From NCBI GenBank assembly GCA_017436185.1, contig JAFSDP010000011.1, positions 79,642 to 143,641 of the forward strand: a stretch of DNA of 64,000 nucleotides, given 5' to 3'. This DNA is from Alistipes sp. Lineage in GTDB: Bacteria; Bacteroidota; Bacteroidia; Bacteroidales; Rikenellaceae. The notes below the pieces were generated by a model. That model saw only the letters and a program-made list of their open reading frames with translations. It did not search any database and was not told the DNA's origin. Made by a program: the position numbers and the translations under genes. Positions 33,947 to 42,708 of the stretch are shown piece after piece; within the stretch, counting starts at the first letter, position 1, and each line of letters opens with the position of its first letter.

Positions 33947-34978
33947 ATGAGTGCAACCAAACAATACGATGTCTTTATCAGCTACGCCCGCAAGGATATG
34001 AAGGCGGCCGACAGCCTCTGCCGAGCGCTGGACGAGGCGGGGGTGAGTTATTTCATTGACCGACGTATGCACGCCTCGGTGAACTTTATGACCGAGATTA
34101 CCAACCACATCAAACGGTGTCGTGCATTGCTCTTCATTGCCTCCGAAAATTCGGCTCGCTCGACCTTTACGCAGAAGGAGATTCTCTATGCCCTGAAGTA
34201 TAATAAGGAGATTGTGCCCTATCGTATCGGCGATTTTCAGTTCGAGGAGTGTGCCGAGCTGGAGTTCTTCTTTATGAATGTGCAGTGGCAGGAGAGTGAA
34301 GCCGAGATTGTCGCCTCGCTCGATGCCCTCGGTTTGGTGCCCAAGAAGAGCGCAAAGACGGATGAGGTCACGACTCCGCAAAGGTTTGCCGTTCCTCGTT
34401 GGGTGTGGGGTGCGTTGGCGGGTCTTTTGGTGCTTGTCGGTGGCTTCTTTGTGTGGCAATCAATGGGTTACAAAGTGGGTGATTACTACGACGATGGCAC
34501 AAAACAGGGCATTGTCTTTGAGTTGGATTGGACCCACCGCCACGGTAAAATTGTAGGATTGTTCGAGGCGGATGACCGTTTGGCCTGGTGTAGCGACGAG
34601 AAGGCTGCGGCGGAGATTGTTACGGGTACGCTGGATCATCGCAATGGCTGGAGCAACCAACAGAAAATTATGCAGATTGCAGGGTGGCGAGAGAAATATC
34701 CGGCCTTTGCCTGGTGTGCCGACCAGGGCGAGGGGTGGTATCTGCCGGCCGTGGAGGAGTTGGAGACGCTGCTGTTGGATGAAGAGGTGTTCCGCGCCGT
34801 AAAGAGCGAATTTGAGCGACGAAGCGGTCTTGTGTTTTATGAGTCGTCGTTTTGGTCATCTACGACACCTGACACAACCGCTGAGTTTACAGCCTGGTAT
34901 GTCAGTAGGTATGTGGGCAGTAGGAATTATGGTGCCAAAATCTACTACAACGATGTGCGTGCCGTGGCGGCATTTTAG
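33947..34978 (+). CDS. TIR-domain protein with membrane helix and C-terminal DUF1566-like domain
   Basis: A 343-residue paralogue of the preceding gene. The TIR domain (about 4-135) keeps the candidate catalytic E78 in SENSARSTFTQKEI, but the tryptophan at 74 is phenylalanine. Unlike the first copy it has one membrane helix (about 152-170, VWGALAGLLVLVGGFFVW), which would place the TIR part in the cytoplasm and the C-terminal domain in the periplasm. The C-terminal part again reads KVGDYYDDGTKQG, GWYLPAVEELETLL, SFWSST and DVRAVAAF. The first 105 bases differ from those of the first gene at only three silent positions, while later sequence has diverged strongly. Confidence 0.88.
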   Translation: MSATKQYDVFISYARKDMKAADSLCRALDEAGVSYFIDRRMHASVNFMTEITNHIKRCRALLFIASENSARSTFTQKEILYALKYNKEIVPYRIGDFQFEECAELEFFFMNVQWQESEAEIVASLDALGLVPKKSAKTDEVTTPQRFAVPRWVWGALAGLLVLVGGFFVWQSMGYKVGDYYDDGTKQGIVFELDWTHRHGKIVGLFEADDRLAWCSDEKAAAEIVTGTLDHRNGWSNQQKIMQIAGWREKYPAFAWCADQGEGWYLPAVEELETLLLDEEVFRAVKSEFERRSGLVFYESSFWSSTTPDTTAEFTAWYVSRYVGSRNYGAKIYYNDVRAVAAF

Positions 34979-34984
34979 CCATTA

Positions 34985-35030
34985 GGAGGTTTGATTTGGT
35001 GCTTAAAGGAAACTTTAGGCCTCTTTTTTT
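34985..35030 (+). terminator. Terminator after the TIR pair
   Basis: GAGG and CCTC enclose a smaller CTTAAAG-GAAA-CTTTAGG hairpin (35002-35019), followed by seven or more T up to 35030. Confidence 0.65.
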
Positions 35031-35160
35031 GTAAGGAAATTAAGACTGTCGTTAATCTCTTTAATATCCTTAAAATCTTTAAGCTCTTTATCTTAATTTT
35101 GAATTGGCTGCTGCGCTACGCTCCGCGACGCCGATCCAGGAGGGCCCCTTGGTGGCCTGC

Positions 35161-35296
35161 ACAAAGTTGAGGCGCAAAACCCCATTCGCACAGCGAATGT
35201 TTTTGTTTTTATCCCGTTGTCTCGTGCAAGCACGGCCAGGGGATAAAAAACAAAAACCTCCAATCTTTCGATTGAAGGTTTTGCGCTCAACTTTGT
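35161..35296. repeat. Large branched palindrome abutting the 3' end of tRNA-Pro
   Basis: The outer arms 35161-35181 and 35277-35296 (GGTTTTGCGCTCAACTTTGT) pair over 20 positions with one bulged G. Inside are three nested hairpins: CATTCGC/GCGAATG (35183-35199), a long stem (35200-35215 with 35240-35256, ending in TATCCC/GGGATA) carrying an inner CGTGC/GCACG hairpin, and CAATC/GATTG (35261-35274). On either strand this gives a four-way-junction fold. The right arm ends on the tRNA discriminator base. It could be a tRNA terminator, a mobile repeat or a structured RNA. Confidence 0.75.
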
Positions 35297-35370
35297 CGGG
35301 ATGACTGGATTCGAACCAGCGACAACACGCCCCCCAGACGTGTACTCTAACCGGGCTGAGCTACATCCCG
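35296..35370 (-). tRNA. tRNA-Pro (GGG)
   Basis: 75 bases on the minus strand. The acceptor CGGGATG/CATCCCG is fully paired. The D arm has a long loop (AGCTCAGCCCGGTTAGAGT). The anticodon stem CACGT/GCGTG encloses CTGGGGG with anticodon GGG, and the T arm is CTGGTTCGAATCCAG. The discriminator is A and CCA is not encoded. Confidence 0.96.
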
Positions 35371-35409
35371 AGTTCCACACTCAACGAGTTTACCTCGTGT
35401 TTGGGACTG

Positions 35410-35438
35410 CAAATATAGTGGTTTTTTTTCAAAAACAA
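35410..35438 (-). promoter_or_regulatory. Promoter of tRNA-Pro
   Basis: Minus-strand TTG (35436-35438), 18 bases, then TATATTTG (35410-35417), 39 bases ahead of the mature tRNA. Confidence 0.55.
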
Positions 35439-35494
35439 CACTTTTTGGCGATTTTTTTAATTTTTTTCATTTTTCCCGTCGCCCGCTCCCGTCA

Positions 35495-36703
35495 TTAGCG
35501 CATCAAAAGCGACGAGTCGCCATAGCTCAAGAAGCGGAAGTCGTGCTCCAGGGCGTAGCGGTAGATCGTGCGCCAATCCTCGCCCACATAGGCCGCCACC
35601 AACAGCAGCAGCGTCGAGGAGGGTTGGTGGAAGTTGGTGATGATGTGCTGCACGATGCGAAAACGATACCCGAGCGGCGTAATCATAATCTGCGTGGCAC
35701 ACTTCAGTCGCTCCATCGACGCCCCCTCCATATAGTTTATAAGGGCCGTCAGCGCCTCCTCGCCGCCAAACTCCTCGGGGATGTCGTACAGCTCCCACTG
35801 ACCGATGACCCGCTCCGCCTCGGGCGAGCCCGTTTGGTGAATGCGCCAACCGAGGGCCGAGAGCGACTCCAACGTGCGCACCGAGGTGGTACCTACGGCG
35901 GTCACCTTGCCCAACTTCTCACGCAGCGTTTTGAGGGTCGAAAGACGCACCTCGAAGTGCTCGGTGTGCATCGGGTGAGCGGTGGCATTCTGCTCCTTGA
36001 CGGGCAGGAACGTGCCTGCGCCGACGTGCAGCGTAACCTCCTCGAATCCAAAGCCTTTTGATTGCATATCGGCAATCAGCTCGGGGGTGAAATGAAGCCC
36101 TGCGGTGGGGGCGGCTACCGACCCTTCGAACTTCGAATAGACGGTCTGGTAGCGGGTGTTGTCGATCTCCTCGCTCTCACGATTCAGGTAGGGTGGAATG
36201 GGGATGCGCCCCAGCAACTCCAGCAGCTCGCCAAACGACATTTGGGCCGACCACTCGAAGCGGATGACCTGCTCACGTCCCGCCTCGCTCACACGCCAGG
36301 CACGCAGCCACTCATCGTGCCCCTCGTGCGAGAAGTTGATCTCCACATAGCCCTCCTTCCACTTCTTCGAGCCGCCCACGATGCAACTCCAGGTCGAGGT
36401 GCCGACGGCCGTCAGCGCACGCTCGTAGTCGGCGGGGGTGTGGGGCTCGAGGCAGAAGACCTCGATGCGGGCCCCCGAGGGTTTGTGCATAATGATGCGG
36501 GCACGAATCACCTTCGTGTTGTTGAAGACCAGCAGCGAGTCGCTCGGCAACTCCTCGCCCACCTGGCGGAAGCGGCTCTCGGAAATTTGGCCTTGACGAT
36601 AGATGAGTAGTTTCGACGAGCTGCGCTCCTCGAGGGGAAATTTGGCGATGCGCTCCTCCGGAAGGTCGTACTTATAGTCGTTTATGTCGATGTATCTCTC
36701 CAT
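35495..36703 (-). CDS. queA: S-adenosylmethionine:tRNA ribosyltransferase-isomerase QueA
   Basis: A 402-residue protein with family hallmarks: the start DINDYKYDLPEERIAKFPLEERSSSKLL, LVFNNTKVIRARI, GSVAAPTAGLHFTPEL, HVGAGTFLPVK and the late NFHQPSSTLLLLVAAYVG. It transfers the ribosyl group of SAM to preQ1-modified tRNA to make epoxyqueuosine. It is somewhat longer than the E. coli enzyme. It is divergently placed to nadB, and the two start regions share about 80 bases. Confidence 0.97.
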   Translation of the reverse strand: MERYIDINDYKYDLPEERIAKFPLEERSSSKLLIYRQGQISESRFRQVGEELPSDSLLVFNNTKVIRARIIMHKPSGARIEVFCLEPHTPADYERALTAVGTSTWSCIVGGSKKWKEGYVEINFSHEGHDEWLRAWRVSEAGREQVIRFEWSAQMSFGELLELLGRIPIPPYLNRESEEIDNTRYQTVYSKFEGSVAAPTAGLHFTPELIADMQSKGFGFEEVTLHVGAGTFLPVKEQNATAHPMHTEHFEVRLSTLKTLREKLGKVTAVGTTSVRTLESLSALGWRIHQTGSPEAERVIGQWELYDIPEEFGGEEALTALINYMEGASMERLKCATQIMITPLGYRFRIVQHIITNFHQPSSTLLLLVAAYVGEDWRTIYRYALEHDFRFLSYGDSSLLMR

Positions 36704-36723
36704 ATTTTGGGCTTTAGAGTGGG

Positions 36724-36731
36724 CAAAATTA
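36724..36731 (-). promoter_or_regulatory. -7 promoter box of queA
   Basis: Minus-strand TAATTTTG, 20 bases ahead of the queA start. No clear -33 box is at the usual distance. Confidence 0.4.
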
Positions 36732-36743
36732 CAAAGAATTTCC

Positions 36744-36751
36744 TAACTTTG
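36744..36751 (+). promoter_or_regulatory. -7 promoter box of nadB
   Basis: TAACTTTG on the plus strand, 34 bases ahead of the nadB ATG. It is 12 bases from the queA box on the other strand, so the two promoters must overlap. Confidence 0.4.
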
Positions 36752-36785
36752 CGGCGTATATATGCTTTAGAAGAGCGAAAAACCT

Positions 36786-38345
36786 ATGAAAACCGATTTT
36801 TTGGTAATCGGCTCGGGTGCTGCGGGCTTGTCGTTTGCACTCAAAGCGGCCGAAAAGGGCCACGTGACCATTGTCACGAAGGGCGAGATGGTGGAGTGTA
36901 ACACGAACTATGCCCAAGGCGGCATCTGCTCGGTAACCTATGCTCCCGACACATTCGAAAAGCACATCGAAGATACGTTGGTGTGTGGTGCAGGCAAATG
37001 CGGCCGTGAGGCGGTCGAGTTGGTGGTGCGTCGTGCCCCCGAACTCATTCAAGACCTCATCGCCTGGGGTACTCGCTTTAACAAGACACCCGATGGACGC
37101 TTCGAACTGAACCGCGAGGGCGGCCACACCGAGCACCGCATCCTTCACTACGAGGACCTGACGGGTGCCGAGATCGAGCGAGCCCTTATCCGATCTGTCA
37201 AGGCGCACCCCAACATCACCGTCTTGGAACACCACTTTGCCATCGACCTCTTGACGCAGCACCATCTGGGCGAGTTTGTGACCCGTCACACCCGCAACAT
37301 CACCTGCTTTGGTGCCTATGTGCTCAACGAGAAGACCGATGAGATTCTGACGATGCTGGCCCGCTTTACGATTGTGGCAACGGGCGGTTGCGGTAACATC
37401 TACTCCTCGACCTCCAACCCCGAGGTGGCTACGGGCGACGGTGTGGCGATGTGTCACCGAGCCAAGGCCCACATCGACAATATGGAGTTCATTCAGTTCC
37501 ATCCCACGACGCTCTACAACCCGGGTGAGAAGCCCAACTTCCTCATTACCGAGGCGATGCGTGGTTTTGGTGCCATCCTGCGTCTGCAAAACGGCGAGGA
37601 GTTTATGGATAAGTACCACCCGATGAAATCGCTCGCACCCCGTGACATCACGGCCCGAGCCATCTATCGTGAAATGACCCGCCGAGGCGAGGATTATGTC
37701 TATCTCGATGTAACGCACAAGGAGCCGGCCGCCATCCGCAGCCACTTCCCCAACATCTACGAGAAGTGCCTCTCGATCGGTATCGATATTACGAAGGATT
37801 GGATTCCCGTCACCCCCGCAGCCCACTATTCGTGTGGCGGTGTGAAGGTCGATTTGAATGGTCAGACCTCCATCAAACGCCTCTATGCACTGGGTGAGTC
37901 CTCTTGCACGGGCCTGCACGGTGCCAACCGTCTGGCCTCGAACTCGCTTATCGAGGCGGTGGTCTATGGCGATCAGGCGGCTCGCCACACCATCGAGCAT
38001 TTCGATAAAGTTGGCTTCCAGGAGGGACTGCCCGATTGGGACTTTGAGGGTACGCAGCACACCGAGGAGATGCTGATGCTCATCCAGTCGAAGCGTGAGG
38101 TGCAGTCCATTATGTCGAACTACGTCGGTATTGTCCGCTCGAACCTCTCGTTGGAGCGTGCGATGCGCCGTCTGTCGATTCTCTTCGAGGAGACCGAAGA
38201 ACTTTACAACAAAACAAAACCCAACCGCGAGATGTGTGAGCTGCGCAATATGATTGCGGTGGCCTACCTGGTCATCAAGCAGGGCCGTGAACTGAAGGAG
38301 TCGGTGGGTTGTCACTATAATACGGATTATCAGAAGAACGAATAA
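36786..38345 (+). CDS. nadB: L-aspartate oxidase
   Basis: A 519-residue flavoprotein of the succinate dehydrogenase/fumarate reductase family. It has the FAD-binding GSGAAGLSFALKAAEKG near the start, then TNYAQGGI, NREGGHTEHRILHYEDLTG, GGCGNIYSSTSNP and RDITARAIYREM, and the late HGANRLASNSLIEAVVYG. It oxidises aspartate to iminoaspartate in NAD synthesis. nadA and nadC are not in the window. prfC starts three bases after its stop. Confidence 0.95.
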   Translation: MKTDFLVIGSGAAGLSFALKAAEKGHVTIVTKGEMVECNTNYAQGGICSVTYAPDTFEKHIEDTLVCGAGKCGREAVELVVRRAPELIQDLIAWGTRFNKTPDGRFELNREGGHTEHRILHYEDLTGAEIERALIRSVKAHPNITVLEHHFAIDLLTQHHLGEFVTRHTRNITCFGAYVLNEKTDEILTMLARFTIVATGGCGNIYSSTSNPEVATGDGVAMCHRAKAHIDNMEFIQFHPTTLYNPGEKPNFLITEAMRGFGAILRLQNGEEFMDKYHPMKSLAPRDITARAIYREMTRRGEDYVYLDVTHKEPAAIRSHFPNIYEKCLSIGIDITKDWIPVTPAAHYSCGGVKVDLNGQTSIKRLYALGESSCTGLHGANRLASNSLIEAVVYGDQAARHTIEHFDKVGFQEGLPDWDFEGTQHTEEMLMLIQSKREVQSIMSNYVGIVRSNLSLERAMRRLSILFEETEELYNKTKPNREMCELRNMIAVAYLVIKQGRELKESVGCHYNTDYQKNE

Positions 38346-38348
38346 CGA

Positions 38349-39932
38349 ATGACCTTACAGGAAGAGATTACACGAAGAAGAACCTTTGCCGTCATTGCTC
38401 ACCCCGATGCCGGTAAGACAACCTTGACCGAGAAGTTGCTGCTCTTTGGTGGTGCCATCCACGTGGCAGGAGCCGTGAAGAGCAACAAAATCAAGAAGGG
38501 TGCCACCTCCGACTTTATGGAGATTGAGCGTCAGCGCGGTATCTCGGTGGCCACATCGGTGATGGGCTTCGAGTACCAGGGGGCCAAGATCAATATCCTT
38601 GATACCCCGGGCCACGAAGACTTTGCCGAGGATACCTACCGCACGCTGACGGCCGTTGATTCGGTTATCATCGTCATCGACGGTGCGAAGGGCGTCGAGG
38701 CGCAGACCCGCAAACTGATGGATGTCTGCCGTATGCGTAATACCCCTGTGATGGTCTTTATCAATAAGTTGGACCGCCCCTCGAAGGAGCCTTTCGAGCT
38801 GCTCGACGAGGTGGAGGCCGAGCTGCATATCAAGGTGCGCCCGCTGGCCTTCCCCATCTCCAACGGCCCCACCTTCAAGGGGGTGTATAACCTCTACGAG
38901 AAGAACCTCTCGCTCTTTACCTCCGACGAGCGACTGACGGCCGATGCCTCGACGGTCAATTTCGAGGACCTCACAACGCCCGAACTCGACGGCTACATCG
39001 GTGAAAAATATGCCGAGCAGCTGCGCCAGGATGTCGAGTTGGTCGAGGGCGTTTATGACGACTTCGACAGGGAGGCTTACTTGCGTGGTGAGCTGGCTCC
39101 CGTCTTCTTTGGCTCGGCAGTTAATAACTTCGGTGTCAGAGAGTTGTTGGAGTGTTTCATCCGCATTGCCCCCTCGCCCCGACCCGCCCCTACGGCCACC
39201 CGCACGGTCGAGCCGGAGGAGGCGAAGATGACCGGTTTCGTCTTCAAGATTCACGCCAATATGGACCCCAACCACCGCGACCGCATCGCCTTTATGAAGA
39301 TCTGTTCGGGTCGTTTCGAGCGTAACAAAAACTACCTGCACGTGCGCAGTGGCAAGCAGCTGAAATTCTCCTCGCCGACCGCCTTTATGGCCGAGAAAAA
39401 GTCGGTGATTGATGAGGCCTTCCCGGGCGATATTGTCGGTCTGCACGACACGGGTAACTTCAAGATTGGCGACACGTTTACCGAGGGCGAGAAGCTCAAA
39501 TTTACGGGTATTCCGTCGTTTGCTCCCGAGCAGTTCCGCTACATCGAAAATGCCGATCCGCTGAAATTTAAGCAGTTGGCCAAAGGTGTCGATCAGCTGA
39601 TGGATGAGGGTGTGGCTCAGCTCTTTACCTCGTCACTCAATGGTCGCAAAATCATCGGCACGGTGGGTGCGCTTCAGTTCGAGGTGATTCAGTATCGCCT
39701 CGAGCACGAGTATGGTGCTTCGTGCCGTTGGGAGCCGATTTCGATCTACAAAGCCTGCTGGATCGAGAGCGACAACGAGGAGCAGCTGCGTGACTTCAAA
39801 CGTCGCAAACATACCAATATGGCCGTCGATAAACACGGTCGCGATGTCTTCCTGGCCGACACGAGCTACGCCTTGGCGTTGGCCCAGGAGAACTTCAAGG
39901 ATATCCGCTTCTATTTCACCTCCGAGATTTAG
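38349..39932 (+). CDS. prfC: Peptide chain release factor 3
   Basis: A 527-residue translational GTPase with G1 [37 protein letters not shown]3 [16 protein letters not shown] and G4 NKLDRP. The RF3-specific domains 2 and 3 follow (for example [22 protein letters not shown]). It recycles RF1/RF2 from the ribosome after termination. It is co-directional with nadB, only three bases after it, and closed by a terminator. Confidence 0.97.
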   Translation: MTLQEEITRRRTFAVIAHPDAGKTTLTEKLLLFGGAIHVAGAVKSNKIKKGATSDFMEIERQRGISVATSVMGFEYQGAKINILDTPGHEDFAEDTYRTLTAVDSVIIVIDGAKGVEAQTRKLMDVCRMRNTPVMVFINKLDRPSKEPFELLDEVEAELHIKVRPLAFPISNGPTFKGVYNLYEKNLSLFTSDERLTADASTVNFEDLTTPELDGYIGEKYAEQLRQDVELVEGVYDDFDREAYLRGELAPVFFGSAVNNFGVRELLECFIRIAPSPRPAPTATRTVEPEEAKMTGFVFKIHANMDPNHRDRIAFMKICSGRFERNKNYLHVRSGKQLKFSSPTAFMAEKKSVIDEAFPGDIVGLHDTGNFKIGDTFTEGEKLKFTGIPSFAPEQFRYIENADPLKFKQLAKGVDQLMDEGVAQLFTSSLNGRKIIGTVGALQFEVIQYRLEHEYGASCRWEPISIYKACWIESDNEEQLRDFKRRKHTNMAVDKHGRDVFLADTSYALALAQENFKDIRFYFTSEI

Positions 39933-39964
39933 GCGGGTTAGAGATTGTAAGCACCGTTTTTTCT

Positions 39965-40002
39965 GCCCCATAGCGCCCTCTGTGGTCGTTATGGGGCTTT
40001 TT
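39965..40002 (+). terminator. Terminator after prfC
   Basis: GCCCCATA (39965-39972) and TATGGGGC (39990-39997) form an 8-bp stem, followed by CTTTTTG. Confidence 0.75.
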
Positions 40003-40333
40003 GTTTGTTGTGTGGTTCGGGTGGTCGGTTACAATGTGGTAAAAAGGTGCGATAATTGGTCGAAAAGGTTGTTTTTTGCCCTCCTCGAGGCGCAATCGTC
40101 TGAATAGTAATTTGTTGTTAAAAAACTGTTTATGCCGATTTTCCGCCCCGATTTTCTTGGTCGTGGACAAAAAAATTCTTACCTTTGTCCAAAGGTCGCC
40201 TCGGAAGAAGTTCCTTTCGGGCGATTGTTTTTTAACAAGTCGAAAATCATTTTCTTAACTAATTGGGAATCACTGTATTGTGTGGTTCTCAAAGCCCCCG
40301 GGTTATACCCACTCCTCGTCTTTGAGGGCAAAA
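40003..40333 (+). promoter_or_regulatory. Intergenic stretch and leader of the polysaccharide locus
   Basis: About 330 bases without a gene. The locus promoter is at 40157-40187. The transcribed leader of about 140 bases holds two hairpins. One, 40196-40224 (TCGCC/GGCGA with GGAA/TTCC above), is followed by a T-rich run to 40233 like a terminator. The other, CTCAAAG/CTTTGAG (40288-40326), ends eight bases before the ATG. An attenuator-like control is possible; no UpxY-type antiterminator gene is visible nearby. Confidence 0.45.
40157..40187 (+). promoter_or_regulatory. Promoter of the surface-polysaccharide locus
   Basis: TTG (40157-40159), 20 bases, then TACCTTTG (40180-40187), full consensus. 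No other consensus promoter was noticed ahead of the long run of tightly spaced genes that follows. Confidence 0.65.
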
Positions 40334-41512
40334 ATGAGTGATACTATGTCAGTACTTTACCATCTGATTATTCCGTTTTGCGTCGCCTTTATGGTGGTGC
40401 TGTGGATCTTTCCGAAGGTTTTGGCGGTAGCCAAAGCGAAAAATTTGGTCGATAATCCCGATGCCCGCAAGTTGCAGAAACAACCTGTTCCTGTGCTGGG
40501 CGGTATGGCGGTCTATTTCGGTTTGACATTCGGCTTTGCCATTGCGATGGCCTTTGCTGATTGCGCCGAGCTCTTTCCCGTCTTCGCTGCGATGACGGTG
40601 ATGCTCTATGTGGGCACGATTGACGACATCTCGGAGCTTTCGCCTACGGTGCGCTTCGTGGTCGAAATTTTTGTCGTATCCTTTATGGTCCTCGTGAGCC
40701 GTTGCGCCATCAACGACTTTCACGGCCTGTTTGGACTGGAGGTTATCCCGATGTGGGTGGCACTGCCGCTGACCATCTTTGCGGCGGTGGGTATCATCAA
40801 CGCCATCAACCTGATCGACGGTATCGACGGTCTATCGTCGGGCTACTGCGTGATGGCCTGTGCGATGTTCTGCGGAATGTTCTACGCCGTGGGTCACGAG
40901 GCGATGGCCATCATGGCGGCGGTGGCGGCCGGAGCGATGATTCCGTTCTTCTTCCACAACGTCTTCGGGCAGACCTCGAAGATGTTCATTGGCGACGGCG
41001 GTACGCTTGTGATGGGTACGATGATGGCTACCTTCGTGTTGCAGATTCTCGACTCGCAGTCGCCTGCGGCGGTGGGGTGTGGTGACCACGTCGGCCTGAT
41101 CCCCTTCACGCTGGCCGTGCTGTCGATTCCGGTCTTCGATACGCTGCGTGTGATGATTTCGCGCATCGTGCGCGGTGTCTCGCCCTTCCACCCCGATAAG
41201 ACCCACCTGCACCACATCTTCTTGGAGTTGGGTTGCTCGCATCCGGCCACCTTCGTGGCCATCTTGAGCCTGAATACGACCATCGTGCTGGTGTGGTGGT
41301 GGATGACCTGGCAGCGCTTCTCGATCGATGCTCAGTTGTGGACGGTGGTGGCGCTGGGTCTGCTCTTCACCTTCGGACTGTATAGCTTCCTGCGCTATCA
41401 TATCAGCCGCAAGACCCGCCTCAATACGGTGTTGTGCCGCATCGGCGAGGCCTCGCACCTCGAGCGCCGCGGCATCTTCCGCTGGCTTCGTGAAACCGTC
41501 GATAAAATCTAA
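40334..41512 (+). CDS. WecA/MraY-family undecaprenyl-phosphate sugar-1-phosphate transferase
   Basis: A 392-residue polytopic membrane protein with about ten or eleven helices. The family motifs are NPDARKLQKQPVPVLGGMAVY, the catalytic TIDDISELSP aspartates, NLIDGIDGLSSG, KMFIGDGGTLVMG and the cytoplasmic HPDKTHLHHIF. It links the first sugar phosphate (GlcNAc-1-P or a relative) to undecaprenyl phosphate, starting the polysaccharide made by the genes downstream. I start at the ATG at 40334; an upstream in-frame ATG lies within the leader. It is the first gene of the locus. Confidence 0.92.
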   Translation: MSDTMSVLYHLIIPFCVAFMVVLWIFPKVLAVAKAKNLVDNPDARKLQKQPVPVLGGMAVYFGLTFGFAIAMAFADCAELFPVFAAMTVMLYVGTIDDISELSPTVRFVVEIFVVSFMVLVSRCAINDFHGLFGLEVIPMWVALPLTIFAAVGIINAINLIDGIDGLSSGYCVMACAMFCGMFYAVGHEAMAIMAAVAAGAMIPFFFHNVFGQTSKMFIGDGGTLVMGTMMATFVLQILDSQSPAAVGCGDHVGLIPFTLAVLSIPVFDTLRVMISRIVRGVSPFHPDKTHLHHIFLELGCSHPATFVAILSLNTTIVLVWWWMTWQRFSIDAQLWTVVALGLLFTFGLYSFLRYHISRKTRLNTVLCRIGEASHLERRGIFRWLRETVDKI

Positions 41513-41523
41513 CGAAAAGCAAG

Positions 41524-42705
41524 ATGATGGAGTTAAAACGATATTTCGTAGAGCGTTTCGGCGCCGAACCTCAATACCACATCTTTTCGCCCTATCGGGT
41601 CTGTCCGATTGGTGCACACGTCGATCACCAGCACGGTTTGGTGATGGGCTTTGCCTTCGATAAGGGTGTGGATTTGTTCTTTACTCCGACCGACAATGGG
41701 CAGGTTGAGTTGGCCAGCCGCTCGTTTGAAGGGGATGTTTTATTCGATATTCAGGCCCCGGTGCAGGTGCGCAACTACAATTGGGGCGACTACGCACGGG
41801 GTGCGAAGTTTGCTTTGCGCAAACGCTTCGAACTCAAGCGAGGTATTCGGGGCGTGTTGCAGGGGTCGCTGCCCGTGGGAGGTCTTTCGTCGAGTGCTGC
41901 CGTGTTGGTGGCTTATGTGATGGCGTTGGCCAAGGCAAACGACATTGCGCTTACCAAGATGGAGATCATCAAAATCGCCTCGGAGGCCGAGCGTGAGTAT
42001 ATCGGGCTGAACAACGGCATTTTGGACCAGTCGTGTATTGTGTTGAGCGAGGAGGCGAGTATTCTGTTCCTCGATACCGAGAGTGAGCAGTATCGCATCA
42101 TTCGCCGCAATCCCAAGATGCCCCCCTTCGAATTGGCCATCATCTTCTCGGGGTTGACCCGCAGCCTTGTGTCGAGCGACTACAATCTGCGTGTGAACGA
42201 GTGTAAGGCGGCTGCGTGGAATATGTTGGCCTATCAGGAGCAGCCCTTGAAAAAACTCGAAAAGACCTTCTTGAGGGATGTTCCCCGAGAGATTTACGAA
42301 AAGACCAAAGAGCGGATGCCCGGCCGCTTTGCCCGTCGTGCCGAACATTTCTACTCGGAGTATAAGCGTGTACGAAAGGGTGTGACGGCTTGGGAGTCGG
42401 GCAACCTGGCGTTGTTTGGTAAGTTGAGCTTCGAGAGTTGCGAATCCTCGATTCATAATTACGAGTGCGGCTCGCCCGAGTTGATTGCCATCTACGAGTT
42501 GATGCGCTCGACCGAAGGTGTCTATGGCGGACGATTCTCGGGGGCCGGTTTTAAGGGCGCCTGTGTGGCGTTGGTGGACCCCGCAAAGCGGGAGGAGATT
42601 CGCCAAACAATCACCAAGGGGTATCTCGAGCAGTTCCCCGAGTATGCCGAGACCTTTGAAATTCATTTCTGTCACCCTGCTCGTGGTGCCCATTTTGTTG
42701 AGTAA
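41524..42705 (+). CDS. GHMP sugar kinase, galactokinase family, galacturonokinase-like
   Basis: A 393-residue protein. The opening motif SPYRVCPIGAHVDHQHG is the galactokinase signature but in the form with CPIGAH-DHQ, which is typical of plant-type galacturonic acid kinases rather than GalK (PGRVNLIGEHTDY). The ATP loop is PVGGLSSSAAVLVAY, and the third GHMP motif is GRFSGAGFKGACVAL. The likely product is a sugar-1-phosphate for the nucleotidyltransferase that follows. With the epimerase two genes later it suggests supply of a UDP-uronic acid or related sugar. The exact sugar is inference. Confidence 0.75.
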   Translation: MMELKRYFVERFGAEPQYHIFSPYRVCPIGAHVDHQHGLVMGFAFDKGVDLFFTPTDNGQVELASRSFEGDVLFDIQAPVQVRNYNWGDYARGAKFALRKRFELKRGIRGVLQGSLPVGGLSSSAAVLVAYVMALAKANDIALTKMEIIKIASEAEREYIGLNNGILDQSCIVLSEEASILFLDTESEQYRIIRRNPKMPPFELAIIFSGLTRSLVSSDYNLRVNECKAAAWNMLAYQEQPLKKLEKTFLRDVPREIYEKTKERMPGRFARRAEHFYSEYKRVRKGVTAWESGNLALFGKLSFESCESSIHNYECGSPELIAIYELMRSTEGVYGGRFSGAGFKGACVALVDPAKREEIRQTITKGYLEQFPEYAETFEIHFCHPARGAHFVE

Positions 42706-42708
42706 CGT

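Noticed and set aside
35093..35380. A minus-strand frame across tRNA-Pro and the branched palindrome
   Set aside because: It covers the tRNA, and its residues come from tRNA and palindrome sequence.
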